Source: Planctomycetota bacterium (GTDB lineage: Bacteria > Planctomycetota > UBA1135 > UBA2386). Taken from it: DNA of 32,118 nucleotides. The stretch spans positions 1-32,118 of the forward strand of contig JAEUHP010000011.1 in assembly GCA_016795295.1 (NCBI GenBank), in the 5' to 3' direction. Position numbers and translations under genes: made by a program. Below, in pieces: positions 15,929-24,050 of the stretch (the first letter of the stretch is position 1; each line of letters opens with the position of its first letter). The notes below the pieces were generated by a model, which was given only the letters and a program-made list of their open reading frames with translations, made no database searches and had not been told where the DNA came from.

Positions 15929-16303
15929 CTACTCCGCTTCGAGCGCGAACGGCAGCGGGTACTTCTTCACCAGCGGCTTGCTGCGCGACCGCGTCTTCAT
16001 TTCGACGCGAACCTGCGGCGGGGTCCCCAGTTCGAGATACAGCTTGACGAACTGGTCCTGGTGCACCGCCCAGGAACGGTCTTCGAGAAACAGCTCGGTC
16101 TGGGCTAGCTTGCGCGCCTGGTAGGCGAGCTTCGCCGCCATCAATGGCTCGAAGCAGACGATGTTGCCCAGGTAGTGCACCTGCAGGCCCGGCTTGCCGG
16201 CATTGCCGACTTCGGTGCAGGACTCGACGAACAGCCGCAGAGTCGAGCCGTCTTCGAGATCCTGCAGCACGAGTTCGTCCAGGGGCGTCTTGGTGTTGCT
16301 CAT
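15929..16303 (-). CDS. Small cytoplasmic protein of unknown function
   Basis: A 124-residue protein with no signal peptide or membrane segment. It is acidic near the N-terminus (D-E-L-V-L-Q-D-L-E-D-G) and basic near the C-terminus (K-T-R-S-R-S-K-P-L-V-K-K). The pattern of short strands and one central helix (A-A-K-L-A-Y-Q-A-R-K-L-A) suggests a compact alpha/beta fold, but I do not recognise a family. The start is the ATG giving M-S-N-T-K-T-P; frames reaching further upstream have unlikely composition and would use the divergent promoter region. It is transcribed alone, convergent with the DUF4397 gene and divergent from the DUF4920 gene. Confidence 0.7.
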   Translation of the reverse strand: MSNTKTPLDELVLQDLEDGSTLRLFVESCTEVGNAGKPGLQVHYLGNIVCFEPLMAAKLAYQARKLAQTELFLEDRSWAVHQDQFVKLYLELGTPPQVRVEMKTRSRSKPLVKKYPLPFALEAE

Positions 16304-16409
16304 GGCAAGGTCATCCGGAACCGACCGCGGCCGTGGCAGGAATGGCGCGAGCCGCGACCAGGGTGGCCCGGAACCTTGCGCAGGAGAGCATCCGCGCCCG
16401 GCCCAAGAC

Positions 16410-16425
16410 GCCACGGCACCGTGGC
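16410..16425. promoter_or_regulatory. Short dyad upstream of the DUF4920 gene
   Basis: Seven-base arms (GCCACGG and CCGTGGC) face each other across CA, in the 194-base gap between divergent genes. A further inverted pair, GGCACC (16415-16420) and GGTGCC (16430-16435), overlaps it. It could be an operator or a leader hairpin. Confidence 0.25.
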
Positions 16426-16497
16426 CCATGGTGCCCGCTGCCGCACCGCGGTATCGTGTGCCGCTCCGTTTCTCCTACCGGCAACCCAGCCACGACG

Positions 16498-17463
16498 ATG
16501 CGCGCCTTCCGTCTCACTTCCCTGCTGTCCCTGGCCGCGGCCCTCGCCGCCCAGACCCCCACGCCGGCTCCGGCGGCGGCAACGCCGGCAGCGCCGACCC
16601 AGGCCCCGGCAGCCCAGGCCCCGGCAGCCCAAGCCCCAGCCGCGCCGAAGCTCGACCCGGCCGCGTGGGATCACTTCGGCGAAGGCATTGGCTACGCCAA
16701 CACCGGCGCGACCAAACTCGCGGACGTGCTGGCCAACCCGACTGCGTTCACCGGCAAGACGGTGCGCATCGAGGCGCCGGTCACCGCGGTGTGCCAGACC
16801 AAAGGCTGCTGGATGCACCTGGGCAGCCAACAGCCGCCGGTGATGGTCAAGTTCAAGGACTACGCGTTCTTCGTGCCCAAGGACGCCAGCGGCCGCACCA
16901 CGATCGTCGAAGGCGTGATGACCCTGAAGCAGGAGACCGTCGAGCAGACCCGCCACTACCTCGAAGACGCCGGCAAGCACGACGAAGCGCAGAAGGTCAC
17001 CGAAGGCCGCAAGCTCTACCACTTCCTGGCCAGCGGCGTGGCGATGGCCAAGGCCGGAGCCGCGAAGGAGCCCAGCTTCGACGTGTTCGGCACCGGCATC
17101 ACGGGTGCCGTGCCGCTCGCCGAAGTGCTGAAGAACCCCGAGCAGTTCACCGGCAAGACGGTGCGCGTCGAAGCGCCCATCACGGCCGTGTGCCAGACCA
17201 AAGGCTGCTGGATGCACCTGGGCAGCCAACAGCCGCCGGTGATGGTCAAGTTCAAGGACTACGCGTTCTTCGTGCCGAAGGACGCCAGCGGCCGCACCAC
17301 GATCGTCGAAGGCGTGATGACCCTGAAGCAGGAGACCGTCGAGCAGACCCGCCACTACCTCGAGGACGCCGGCAAGCACGACGAAGCGCAGAAGGTCACC
17401 GAAGGCCGCAAGCTCTACCACTTCCTGGCCAGCGGCGTGGCGATCCAAAAGCCCGCCAAGTGA
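16498..17463 (+). CDS. Secreted protein with two tandem DUF4920 domains
   Basis: A 321-residue secreted protein. The signal peptide is about 1-18 (cleavage near A-L-A-A-Q), followed by an Ala/Pro/Gln linker (20-50) with repeats of A-P-A-A-Q. Two DUF4920 domains follow (about 55-185 and 190-318). Each has T-G-K-T-V-R, the cysteine motif V-C-Q-T-K-G-C-W-M (Cys99/104 and Cys232/237), V-K-F-K-D-Y-A-F-F-V-P and V-E-G-V-M-T-L-K-Q-E-T-V-E-Q-T-R. The paired cysteines could bind metal or form a redox pair; the family has no firmly known activity that I can cite. The domain cores are almost identical in DNA while the ends of the domains differ. The ATG at 16498 is chosen because it exposes the signal peptide. 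A four-copy short repeat follows the stop. Confidence 0.88.
   Translation: MRAFRLTSLLSLAAALAAQTPTPAPAAATPAAPTQAPAAQAPAAQAPAAPKLDPAAWDHFGEGIGYANTGATKLADVLANPTAFTGKTVRIEAPVTAVCQTKGCWMHLGSQQPPVMVKFKDYAFFVPKDASGRTTIVEGVMTLKQETVEQTRHYLEDAGKHDEAQKVTEGRKLYHFLASGVAMAKAGAAKEPSFDVFGTGITGAVPLAEVLKNPEQFTGKTVRVEAPITAVCQTKGCWMHLGSQQPPVMVKFKDYAFFVPKDASGRTTIVEGVMTLKQETVEQTRHYLEDAGKHDEAQKVTEGRKLYHFLASGVAIQKPAK
16789..17444 (+). repeat. Near-identical 257-bp direct repeat inside the DUF4920 gene
   Basis: Positions 16789-17045 and 17188-17444 (offset 399 bases, 133 codons) differ at only two bases, both synonymous (CCC/CCG and GAA/GAG). The sequence just upstream of each copy is similar but clearly more diverged. 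Confidence 0.95.
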
Positions 17464-17476
17464 GACCACGGCGCGC

Positions 17477-17533
17477 GGATCCAGTCGGGTGGATCCGGTC
17501 AGGGTGGATCCGGTCAGGGGGATCCGGTCGGGG
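17477..17533. repeat. Short tandem repeat, four copies of a 14-15 bp unit
   Basis: Units starting at 17477, 17491, 17506 and 17520 follow GGATCCGGTCAGGG(T) with small changes, ending in a G-run. They lie in the 109-base gap between the convergent DUF4920 and membrane-protein genes. Confidence 0.8.
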
Positions 17534-17572
17534 GGGGACTCCGGTCCGTGACGCGCCCCGCCGGCTGCGTCC

Positions 17573-18979
17573 CTAGCTGCGCCGGGCTGCAGCCCCCGCG
17601 CGAACGCGCTCGGCACCGGACACCACGGTTGCTCCGGGCATATGGCGCAAGTCCGGAGTGTCGGCCAAACGACCAGCTGGCGCGCGCCCCTCGATGGTCC
17701 GCGCCGTGGCCGGCGCGGCCGGGCCACTCGGCGCCGCGGCCGCCGGTTTGGCAACCCCCGCAGTAGGAGCCGCCGTCCGCCGCCGTGGCCGTGGCTGGGC
17801 CGGCGGCGTCGCATAATGCGCCAGCGCCGCCGGCCGCACCGGCTGACCAGCCGCTGGCGGCAGGTCGTCCGCAGCCAGCGGCTCGGCAGAGGTGCGCACT
17901 GCAGCCCCTGGCCCACTCGCCACCGCGGATGCAGTGCCGCCAGCGCGGAGCACGGCGCCGAGTTCGAGGCGCATCGCATCGAACCAAGTGCCGAGCAGGC
18001 GGGCCAGGAAGAACGCCTGCACGGTGACCAGCGGCCCCAGCACCATGCTCTGGCGCCACAGCGGCTGGTGCTGCAGGGCGTAGAGGGCCAACGCCGTGGG
18101 CGCGAGCAAGCCCAACAAAACCAGCCAGAGCCCCGCGTAGGCGACGCCCGTTCGCTGCACGCCGCGCAGCAGGTTGGTTGGCGACAAGGCCCCGAAGTCG
18201 CCACGCACCGTGCGCAGACCGAGCGCCATCGGCAGCAGGAACGCACCGATCAGGAGCCCTGGCAAGGCACTGGGCCACGGCGCGCCGGCGCTGAGGGCGA
18301 AGCAGCACGGACCGAGCAGCAGTCCCGCCACGAGCCCGCAGTCGGCAAGACCTCGGCAAGCATCGGCACAGAGCCGCACCGGATCGCCGACTGCGGGCAC
18401 TTCGGCACTGCCGGCGCTGCTCACCAGCAGGATGCGCCGCAACAGCGCCGTCGCGACCACCAACCCGCAAACCGCCGGACAAGCGACCAGCGCCACCAAC
18501 CACCCGGACGTGGCGCCGAGCATCGCCACCCCGCCGAAGCCGGCCAGGATCGGGAACGCCGCCGCCACGCCGAGCACCAGCCACGGCAACTGCTGCTGGC
18601 AGAGATAACCCAGGGCGTCCCCGAGCCATTCGCCGGCGGTCACCGGCCCGTCGTCGCCGGCAGCCGGCCGGGCAGGGCTGGCGGCGCGCCGCACGCCGGC
18701 AGGATCGGCAGCGTTGGCAGGATCCGCAGGCGTGGCCGGTGCAGCAGCCATGAGTCCGGCGCGCACCAACTTCGACTCGAGCGCCAAGCGCAGCGCATCA
18801 CGGCGGACGCGTTGCACACAGCGCACGGTCTCTTCGCCACGACCAAGATGCAGGCAGACCTCGGCGAGCTCGCTCCACACCTCGTCGGCGTCGAGCCCAC
18901 GATCGATCGCGCGATGCAGTGACGCATAACGCAGCTGCGGGCTCTCGGCGGGCGGGGTCGCATGACTCTCCAATTGCAT
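17573..18979 (-). CDS. Six-helix integral membrane protein of unknown function
   Basis: A 468-residue protein. Residues 15-75 are a helical, TPR-like segment (L-R-Y-A-S-L-H-R-A-I-D, then V-W-S-E-L-A-E-V-C-L-H-L-G-R). An Ala/Pro-rich linker follows, then about six membrane helices (roughly 131-150, 157-182, 213-233, 237-255, 279-301, 311-331). The tail (345-468) is a low-complexity Ala/Pro/Arg cytoplasmic or periplasmic region. No family is recognised; the helix layout with cysteine-containing loops resembles DUF4013-type or similar planctomycete membrane proteins only loosely. The start is supported by one of the few good Shine-Dalgarno sequences in the window. It is divergent from the secreted-protein gene at 19150, with a 170-base shared gap. 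Confidence 0.75.
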   Translation of the reverse strand: MQLESHATPPAESPQLRYASLHRAIDRGLDADEVWSELAEVCLHLGRGEETVRCVQRVRRDALRLALESKLVRAGLMAAAPATPADPANAADPAGVRRAASPARPAAGDDGPVTAGEWLGDALGYLCQQQLPWLVLGVAAAFPILAGFGGVAMLGATSGWLVALVACPAVCGLVVATALLRRILLVSSAGSAEVPAVGDPVRLCADACRGLADCGLVAGLLLGPCCFALSAGAPWPSALPGLLIGAFLLPMALGLRTVRGDFGALSPTNLLRGVQRTGVAYAGLWLVLLGLLAPTALALYALQHQPLWRQSMVLGPLVTVQAFFLARLLGTWFDAMRLELGAVLRAGGTASAVASGPGAAVRTSAEPLAADDLPPAAGQPVRPAALAHYATPPAQPRPRRRTAAPTAGVAKPAAAAPSGPAAPATARTIEGRAPAGRLADTPDLRHMPGATVVSGAERVRAGAAARRS

Positions 18980-18984
18980 GGTCA

Positions 18985-18990
18985 CTCCTC
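18985..18990 (-). promoter_or_regulatory. Shine-Dalgarno GAGGAG fixing the membrane-protein start
   Basis: GAGGAG on the minus strand lies 5 bases before the ATG at 18979. It is notable because most other first genes here have no such site. Confidence 0.7.
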
Positions 18991-19149
18991 GACTGTTGCA
19001 GGAACCGACATACTGGCGCGGCTTTCGGCACGCCGACCGAGTCGCTTGACCAAGCGGTCTCCGACTGGGACGGGCCCGAGCCCTGGTCCGCCGCGTCTGG
19101 ATCAAGTTGGTACACGCAGGATGTCGATGGCCGTGGCGAGGATCCAACC

Positions 19150-20319
19150 ATGCCATCGTCCCCACTCGCCCTGCTGCTGCTCCTGCCCACCGCGGCGGCT
19201 GCACTGCTGGCGCAGAACACCACAGTCCCGGCGGCGCTCCAGGGTGTGGAGGGCACCGGCAGCAGCAGTGTGCCGTTCACCGGCAACCTGGCCTGCGTCT
19301 ACCAGTGTCTTTACGACGCCGCGGAGCTGCCCTGGTCGGGGCCGCGCGCCATCGCCGGGATCGCCCTGCGCGCCGACAACGGCACGCCGTTGGCGGCCGG
19401 CAACGCCCTCGCGGCGAAGGGCTTCCTCGACGTCTCGGTGCGCCTGTCGACCACCTACCGAACCGCGGCCACGGCGAGCGCCGTGTTCGCCGAGAACCGC
19501 GGCGAAGACAGCACCTTGGTGCTGTCGATGGCACGCATCCAACTGCCCGCGCAGCCGGCTCAGGGCGTCGGGCCGCGCCCCGCGAACATCGACCTGATGT
19601 TCCCAGCCCCTTGGTTCTATGGGCTCACGCCGGCCCGGCCGAACCAACCACCGCCCGACTCCCTGCTGGTGGAGATCCTGATCCACAGCCAACCCACGGG
19701 CAGTTATCGCCTCGACAATCTCGGCGGCTGCACCGCACCGGCCGCCGACTTCGGCAACCAAGGTCCGCTGTGCACGGTCCCGGGTGCCGCGGGACAGCCG
19801 ACGCTCGGCACCGACACGGCGATGCTCGCCGGCCAGCCGTTCACGTGGACCATCGAGCATGGCCCACCGAATGCACCCTACGTGCTGTTCGGCGCGCTGA
19901 CCAGCCAGGGGGCCCTCTACGGCAACCCCGCCTTCGGCCTGCCGTACCCGATGTTCGACCCGGCGAACCCGTCGCAGCCGTCGACCGCCCTCGCGGCACT
20001 GCGTTACTCCGCGCCGGACTGCTGGTTCAACGTCGATCCCGCGACCACGATCTTCGCGCTGTGCGACGCCACGGGCCGTGGCAGCTTGACCGTGACCCTG
20101 CCGGCGGGCCGGGCCAACGTGGGGCTCACGCTGTTCGGCCAAGGACTGATCCTGGCCCAAACCGCGAACGCCCTGCAGATGGTGACCACCAAAGGCCGGC
20201 AGTCGACCATCTGCGGGCCACTCGGCGTGGCACGCATCCACGCGTTCCACAGCTCGACCACGCCCCCGACCAGCGGCACCGTGGCGCTCGGGCAGGCGGC
20301 GGTCTTCGAAGTGCGCTGA
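19150..20319 (+). CDS. Secreted protein of unknown function with the same C-terminal module type
   Basis: A 389-residue protein with a strong signal peptide (L-A-L-L-L-L-L-P, cleavage near A-L-L-A-Q). It is predicted extracytoplasmic and rich in Ala, Pro, Thr and Gly. Cysteines at several places (A-C-V-Y-Q-C, G-G-C-T, D-C-W-F, L-C-D-A) suggest disulfides. About residues 230-360 show the pattern also seen at the end of the DUF4397 protein: [12 protein letters not shown], a P-D-C-W strand, then A-T-G-R-G-S-L and G-L-T-L-F-G-Q-G. The N-terminal 220 residues match no family I know. The ATG at 19150 exposes the signal peptide; longer frames overlap the divergent gene. It is likely monocistronic, with a small hairpin after it. 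Confidence 0.8.
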   Translation: MPSSPLALLLLLPTAAAALLAQNTTVPAALQGVEGTGSSSVPFTGNLACVYQCLYDAAELPWSGPRAIAGIALRADNGTPLAAGNALAAKGFLDVSVRLSTTYRTAATASAVFAENRGEDSTLVLSMARIQLPAQPAQGVGPRPANIDLMFPAPWFYGLTPARPNQPPPDSLLVEILIHSQPTGSYRLDNLGGCTAPAADFGNQGPLCTVPGAAGQPTLGTDTAMLAGQPFTWTIEHGPPNAPYVLFGALTSQGALYGNPAFGLPYPMFDPANPSQPSTALAALRYSAPDCWFNVDPATTIFALCDATGRGSLTVTLPAGRANVGLTLFGQGLILAQTANALQMVTTKGRQSTICGPLGVARIHAFHSSTTPPTSGTVALGQAAVFEVR

Positions 20320-20332
20320 CGGAGTCGCAGCC

Positions 20333-20353
20333 GTCCCGGCGGCGGCATGGGAC
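20333..20353 (+). terminator. Weak hairpin after the secreted-protein gene
   Basis: GTCCC (20333-20337) and GGGAC (20349-20353) can pair around an 11-base GC-rich loop, starting 14 bases after the stop codon. There is no T-run. Confidence 0.25.
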
Positions 20354-20414
20354 CTTCCCGATTGGCAAGTCGGCGGATCCAGCGCTGCAGCCGGCGCGGT
20401 CGATGGGAAGTGAA

Positions 20415-20450
20415 TTGACAGCGAAGCGCGCGCTGCGCACGCTGCTTCGC
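20415..20450 (+). promoter_or_regulatory. Consensus -35 and hairpin upstream of cysC
   Basis: A perfect TTGACA is at 20415-20420, but no good -10 lies 16-18 bases on. Directly after it, GCGAAGC (20421-20427) and GCTTCGC (20444-20450) form a 7-base inverted repeat. It is either the cys-operon promoter with a non-standard -10 or a control hairpin. Confidence 0.3.
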
Positions 20451-20472
20451 CGCCGACCGCCGCCAACGCCGC

Positions 20473-21090
20473 ATGAGCAGCTCCGACCGCAACTTGACCC
20501 GCCACGACGGCACGGTCGCGCGCCACGATCGCGAACGCCTGCTGCGCCAGCGCGGAGCGGTTGTCTGGTTCACCGGCTTGTCGGGATCCGGCAAGTCGAC
20601 CGTGGCGCGGGCCGTCGAAGCCGAACTGCACCGGCTGGGCCATGCGGTCTACGTGCTGGACGGCGACAACATCCGCCATGGCCTGTGCGCGGACCTCGGC
20701 TTCGCCGCGGCCGACCGCACCGAGAACATCCGCCGCATCGGCCATGTCGCCGCCCTGATGGCGGACGCCGGCCTCTTGGTGCTGACCGCCTTCATCTCGC
20801 CGTTCCGCAGCGACCGGGCCGCGGCGCGCCACATCGTCGGCGCCGACTTCGTCGAAGTGTTCGTCGACGCCCCGCTCGCCGTGTGCGAAGCGCGCGATCC
20901 CAAAGGCCTCTATCGCAAGGCCCGTCAGAGCCTGATCCCCGAATTCACCGGCATCTCGTCGCCGTACGAGCCACCGGAACACCCCGAACTCCACCTGCGC
21001 ACCGATGCGCTGCCGCTGCCACAGGCCGCGGCCGCCGCGGTCGCCCACCTGCGCCAGCGCGGCCTGCTGGACGCGCCCAATCCATCATGA
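20473..21090 (+). CDS. cysC: Adenylylsulfate (APS) kinase
   Basis: A 205-residue stand-alone APS kinase, the usual length for CysC. It phosphorylates adenosine-5'-phosphosulfate at the 3' position with ATP to give PAPS, in the cytoplasm. All family motifs are intact: P-loop G-L-S-G-S-G-K-S-T (35-43), D-G-D-N-I-R-H-G-L (63-71), D-L-G-F, R-T-E-N-I-R-R (82-88), I-S-P-F-R (108-112; Ser109 is the position phosphorylated in E. coli CysC), and [14 protein letters not shown] (138-151). The stop overlaps the next start as ATGA, so cysC, cysD and cysNC are one operon. A second, diverged APS-kinase domain is fused to CysN two genes on. With no sulfite- or PAPS-reductase genes nearby, the PAPS may serve sulfotransferases (inference). 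Confidence 0.96.
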   Translation: MSSSDRNLTRHDGTVARHDRERLLRQRGAVVWFTGLSGSGKSTVARAVEAELHRLGHAVYVLDGDNIRHGLCADLGFAAADRTENIRRIGHVAALMADAGLLVLTAFISPFRSDRAAARHIVGADFVEVFVDAPLAVCEARDPKGLYRKARQSLIPEFTGISSPYEPPEHPELHLRTDALPLPQAAAAAVAHLRQRGLLDAPNPS

Positions 21091-21995
21091 ATCGTTACGC
21101 GCTGAGCCATCTGCAGCAGCTCGAACACGAGAGCATCCACATCATCCGCGAGGTCGCGGCCGAGTTCGAACGGCCGGTGATGCTCTACTCGATCGGCAAG
21201 GACTCCGGAGTGATGCTGCGCCTCGCCGAGAAGGCGTTCGCGCCGGGTCGCATTCCGTTCAAGGTGCTCCACGTCAACACGCTGTGGAAGTTCCGGGAGA
21301 TGATCGAGTTCCGCGATCGCCTGATGCGCGAGATGAAGCTCGACTTCTCCGAGTGGATCAACCCCGAAGGCCGCGCCCAGGGCATCAACCCGTTCGACCA
21401 CGGCACCCAGCGCCACACCCACGTGATGAAGACCGAAGCGCTGCGCCAGGCGCTCAATGCCGGCCAGTACGACGCCGCGTTCGGTGGCGCCCGTCGCGAC
21501 GAGGAGAAGAGCCGCGCCAAGGAACGGGTGTTCAGCTTCCGCGACCGCTTCCACCAGTGGGACCCGAAGAACCAGCGCCCCGAGCTGTGGAACCTCTACA
21601 ACTGCCGGGTCAAGAAGGGCGAGTCGATCCGCGTGTTCCCGCTGAGCAACTGGACCGAGCTCGACGTCTGGCTGTACGTGCACCGCGAGAACCTGCCGAT
21701 GGTGCCGCTCTACTTCGCCAAGGAACGGCCGGTGGTGCGGCGCAACGGCACCTGGATCATGGTCGACGACGAGCGCATGCGCCTCGAGCCAGGGGAAGTG
21801 CCACAGAGAAAGAAGATCCGCTTCCGCACGCTGGGCTGCTACCCTCTCACCGGCGGCATCGAGTCCGAGGCCGACACCGTGCCCAAGATCATCGAAGAAA
21901 TGCTCCGCAGCCGCGACAGCGAACGCCAGGGCCGCGTGATCGACTACGACGAAGGTGGTTCGATGGAGCAGAAGAAGCGGGAGGGCTACTTCTGA
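21087..21995 (+). CDS. cysD: Sulfate adenylyltransferase subunit 2
   Basis: A 302-residue protein, the same length as E. coli CysD. As the catalytic half of ATP sulfurylase it makes APS from sulfate and ATP, driven by GTP hydrolysis in CysN. It shows the PP-loop [10 protein letters not shown] (about 34-43), the [16 protein letters not shown] stretch, [17 protein letters not shown] and the C-terminal [13 protein letters not shown]. The start codon overlaps the cysC stop (ATGA), and its stop overlaps the cysNC start (TGATG). Close coupling fits assembly of a CysD-CysN complex. No anomalies seen. Confidence 0.97.
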   Translation: MNRYALSHLQQLEHESIHIIREVAAEFERPVMLYSIGKDSGVMLRLAEKAFAPGRIPFKVLHVNTLWKFREMIEFRDRLMREMKLDFSEWINPEGRAQGINPFDHGTQRHTHVMKTEALRQALNAGQYDAAFGGARRDEEKSRAKERVFSFRDRFHQWDPKNQRPELWNLYNCRVKKGESIRVFPLSNWTELDVWLYVHRENLPMVPLYFAKERPVVRRNGTWIMVDDERMRLEPGEVPQRKKIRFRTLGCYPLTGGIESEADTVPKIIEEMLRSRDSERQGRVIDYDEGGSMEQKKREGYF

Positions 21996-23938
21996 TGAGC
22001 TACAGCTCGCAACTCGACTCGCTCGGCATCGACCAGTACCTGACGCGCTACGGCCAGCGCGAGATGCTGCGCTTCCTGACCTGCGGCAGCGTCGACGACG
22101 GCAAGTCGACGCTGATCGGCCGGCTGCTCTACGACAGCCAGCAGGTGCACGACGACGTGCTCGCCGCGACCAAGAAGGCGTCGGCGCGGTTCGGCACCAC
22201 CGGCACCGAACTCGACCTGGCGCTGTTGACCGACGGCCTGCAGGCCGAACGCGAACAGGGCATCACCATCGACGTGGCGTATCGCTATTTCGCCACCGAC
22301 AAGCGCAAGTTCATCATCGCCGACACGCCGGGGCACGTGCAGTACACGCGCAACATGGCGACCGGCGCCTCGACCTGTGATCTGGCGATCATCCTGATCG
22401 ACGCGCGGCTCGGCGTGCTCGAACAGACCCGCCGGCATTCGTTCCTGTGCGCGCTGCTCGGCATCCAGCACTTCGTGGTCGCGGTCAACAAGATGGACCT
22501 GGTGGACTGGAGCGAGGCGCGCTTCCAGGAGATCCGCGACACCTACAGCGAGTTCGTGGCGCGCCTGCAGGTGCGGGACATCCACTTCCTGCCGATGTCC
22601 GCGCTGAAGGGCGAAAACGTGGTGCACCGAGGCAGCAGCATGCCCTGGTACCAGGGTCCGCCGTTGCTCGAACACCTGGAGACGGTGCACGTCTCGAGCG
22701 ACCGCAACCTCGTCGACCTGCGCCTGCCGGTGCAACTGGTGCTGCGCCCCAACCTCGATTTCCGCGGCTATGCGGGCACGCTCGCCTCGGGCATGCTGAA
22801 GGTCGGCGATCCGATCGCCGTGGTGCCGTCGGGCAAGACCAGCCGCGTCAAGGCGCTGACGACGTTCGAGGGCCAGATCCAGGAGGCATTCGCGCCGATG
22901 TCGGTGGTGGTGTCGCTGCAGGACGAGATCGACATCAGCCGCGGCGACCTGCTGGTCGCACCGAGCAACGTGCCCGAGCTGTCCAACTCGCTCGAAGCGA
23001 TGCTGGTCTGGTTCGGCGAGGAGCCGCTGCAGACCGGACGTTCGTACCTGGTCAAGCACATGGCGGCGCAGAGCGAGTGCACGGTCACCGACGTGCGCTA
23101 CCGCATCGACGTCGGCACCCTGCACCGCCAGCCGGCGACGTCCCTGGCGATGAACGAGATCGGACGCATCCACCTGGAGTGTGCACGGCCACTCGCGGCC
23201 GACGCCTACACCAAGAACCGCACCACCGGCTCGTTCGTGCTGATCGATCGCATGAGCAACGCCACGGTGGCGGCTGGCATGGTGGTCGAACGCAAGCTGG
23301 CCGCCGACGCGCTGAAGCGCCGCCGCGACAGCCAGGACGCCGGCAGCAACGTGCGCCTGCAGCAGCGCCGCCGGGTCACCCCAGAAGCCCGCAAGGCCCG
23401 GCTCGGCCAGGAACCGTTCGTGCTGTGGATCACGGGCCTGCCGCGTTCCGGCAAGAGCTCGCTGGCCTACGGGCTCGAACAGTGGCTGTTCGAGCACCAG
23501 TACCTGGCTCAGGTGCTCGACGGCGAGATCCTGCGGCGCGGCCTCAGCCGCGATCTCGGCTTCTCCGGTGCCGATCGCTGGGAGAACCAGCGCCGCGCCG
23601 CCGAAGTGGCCCGCTTGAACCTCGAAAGCGGCCTCAGCACGATCGTGGCCCTGGTCGCTCCGCTGCGCAGCGAACGCGAACAGGCGAAGGCCATCGTCGG
23701 CGCCGAGCGCTTCCTCGAAGTGTTCTGCGACGCCCCGCTGGAGGCCTGCGAAGCCCGCGACACCGATGGCCTGTACCGGCGCGCCCGGGCGGGCGAGATC
23801 GCGAACGTCACCGGCGTCGACGCGCCGTACGAACCACCGAACCACCCGGACCTGACACTCGACACCGTGGCGTCCAGCGCCGAAACCAACCTGGACCGCG
23901 TGCTCGCTTTGTTGCGCCAGCGCGGCCTGATCCGCTGA
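21995..23938 (+). CDS. cysNC: Bifunctional-type CysN-CysC: sulfate adenylyltransferase GTPase subunit fused to a diverged APS-kinase domain
   Basis: A 647-residue fusion. Residues 20-435 are CysN, an EF-Tu-like GTPase: G1 G-S-V-D-D-G-K-S-T (31-39), D-T-P-G-H (110-114), N-K-M-D (165-168), followed by beta-barrel domains. Residues about 465-647 are a CysC domain. It keeps the P-loop (G-L-P-R-S-G-K-S-S, 481-489), D-L-G-F, C-E-A-R-D and Y-E-P-P, but D-G-D-N is D-G-E-I (509-512), E-N-I-R-R is E-N-Q-R-R, and I-S-P-F-R is V-A-P-L-R (554-558), so the phospho-serine is Ala. CysN activity is expected; kinase activity of the fused domain is doubtful, especially with an intact cysC two genes upstream. 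The start overlaps the cysD stop. Confidence 0.94.
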   Translation: MSYSSQLDSLGIDQYLTRYGQREMLRFLTCGSVDDGKSTLIGRLLYDSQQVHDDVLAATKKASARFGTTGTELDLALLTDGLQAEREQGITIDVAYRYFATDKRKFIIADTPGHVQYTRNMATGASTCDLAIILIDARLGVLEQTRRHSFLCALLGIQHFVVAVNKMDLVDWSEARFQEIRDTYSEFVARLQVRDIHFLPMSALKGENVVHRGSSMPWYQGPPLLEHLETVHVSSDRNLVDLRLPVQLVLRPNLDFRGYAGTLASGMLKVGDPIAVVPSGKTSRVKALTTFEGQIQEAFAPMSVVVSLQDEIDISRGDLLVAPSNVPELSNSLEAMLVWFGEEPLQTGRSYLVKHMAAQSECTVTDVRYRIDVGTLHRQPATSLAMNEIGRIHLECARPLAADAYTKNRTTGSFVLIDRMSNATVAAGMVVERKLAADALKRRRDSQDAGSNVRLQQRRRVTPEARKARLGQEPFVLWITGLPRSGKSSLAYGLEQWLFEHQYLAQVLDGEILRRGLSRDLGFSGADRWENQRRAAEVARLNLESGLSTIVALVAPLRSEREQAKAIVGAERFLEVFCDAPLEACEARDTDGLYRRARAGEIANVTGVDAPYEPPNHPDLTLDTVASSAETNLDRVLALLRQRGLIR

Positions 23939-23969
23939 TCGCCGACCGCTGCCCAGCAGCTGCTTCCAG

Positions 23970-24025
23970 CCGTCGAGTCCCCGCCGTCGAGTCCCATCCG
24001 CCGAGTCCCATCCGCCGCGTCCAAC
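23970..24025. repeat. Short tandem repeat, four copies of a 14-bp unit
   Basis: Units at 23970, 23984, 23998 and 24012 follow CCGTCGAGTCCCAT with increasing changes. They fill half of the 112-base gap between cysNC and the ABC ATPase gene. Confidence 0.8.
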
Positions 24026-24050
24026 CCAGGCCTCCTCGCCCCCCCCGCCG

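Noticed and set aside
20415..20443. TTGACA upstream of cysC as a standard promoter
   Set aside because: The -35 is perfect but no acceptable -10 is found at 16-18 bases; listed only as a low-confidence regulatory region.
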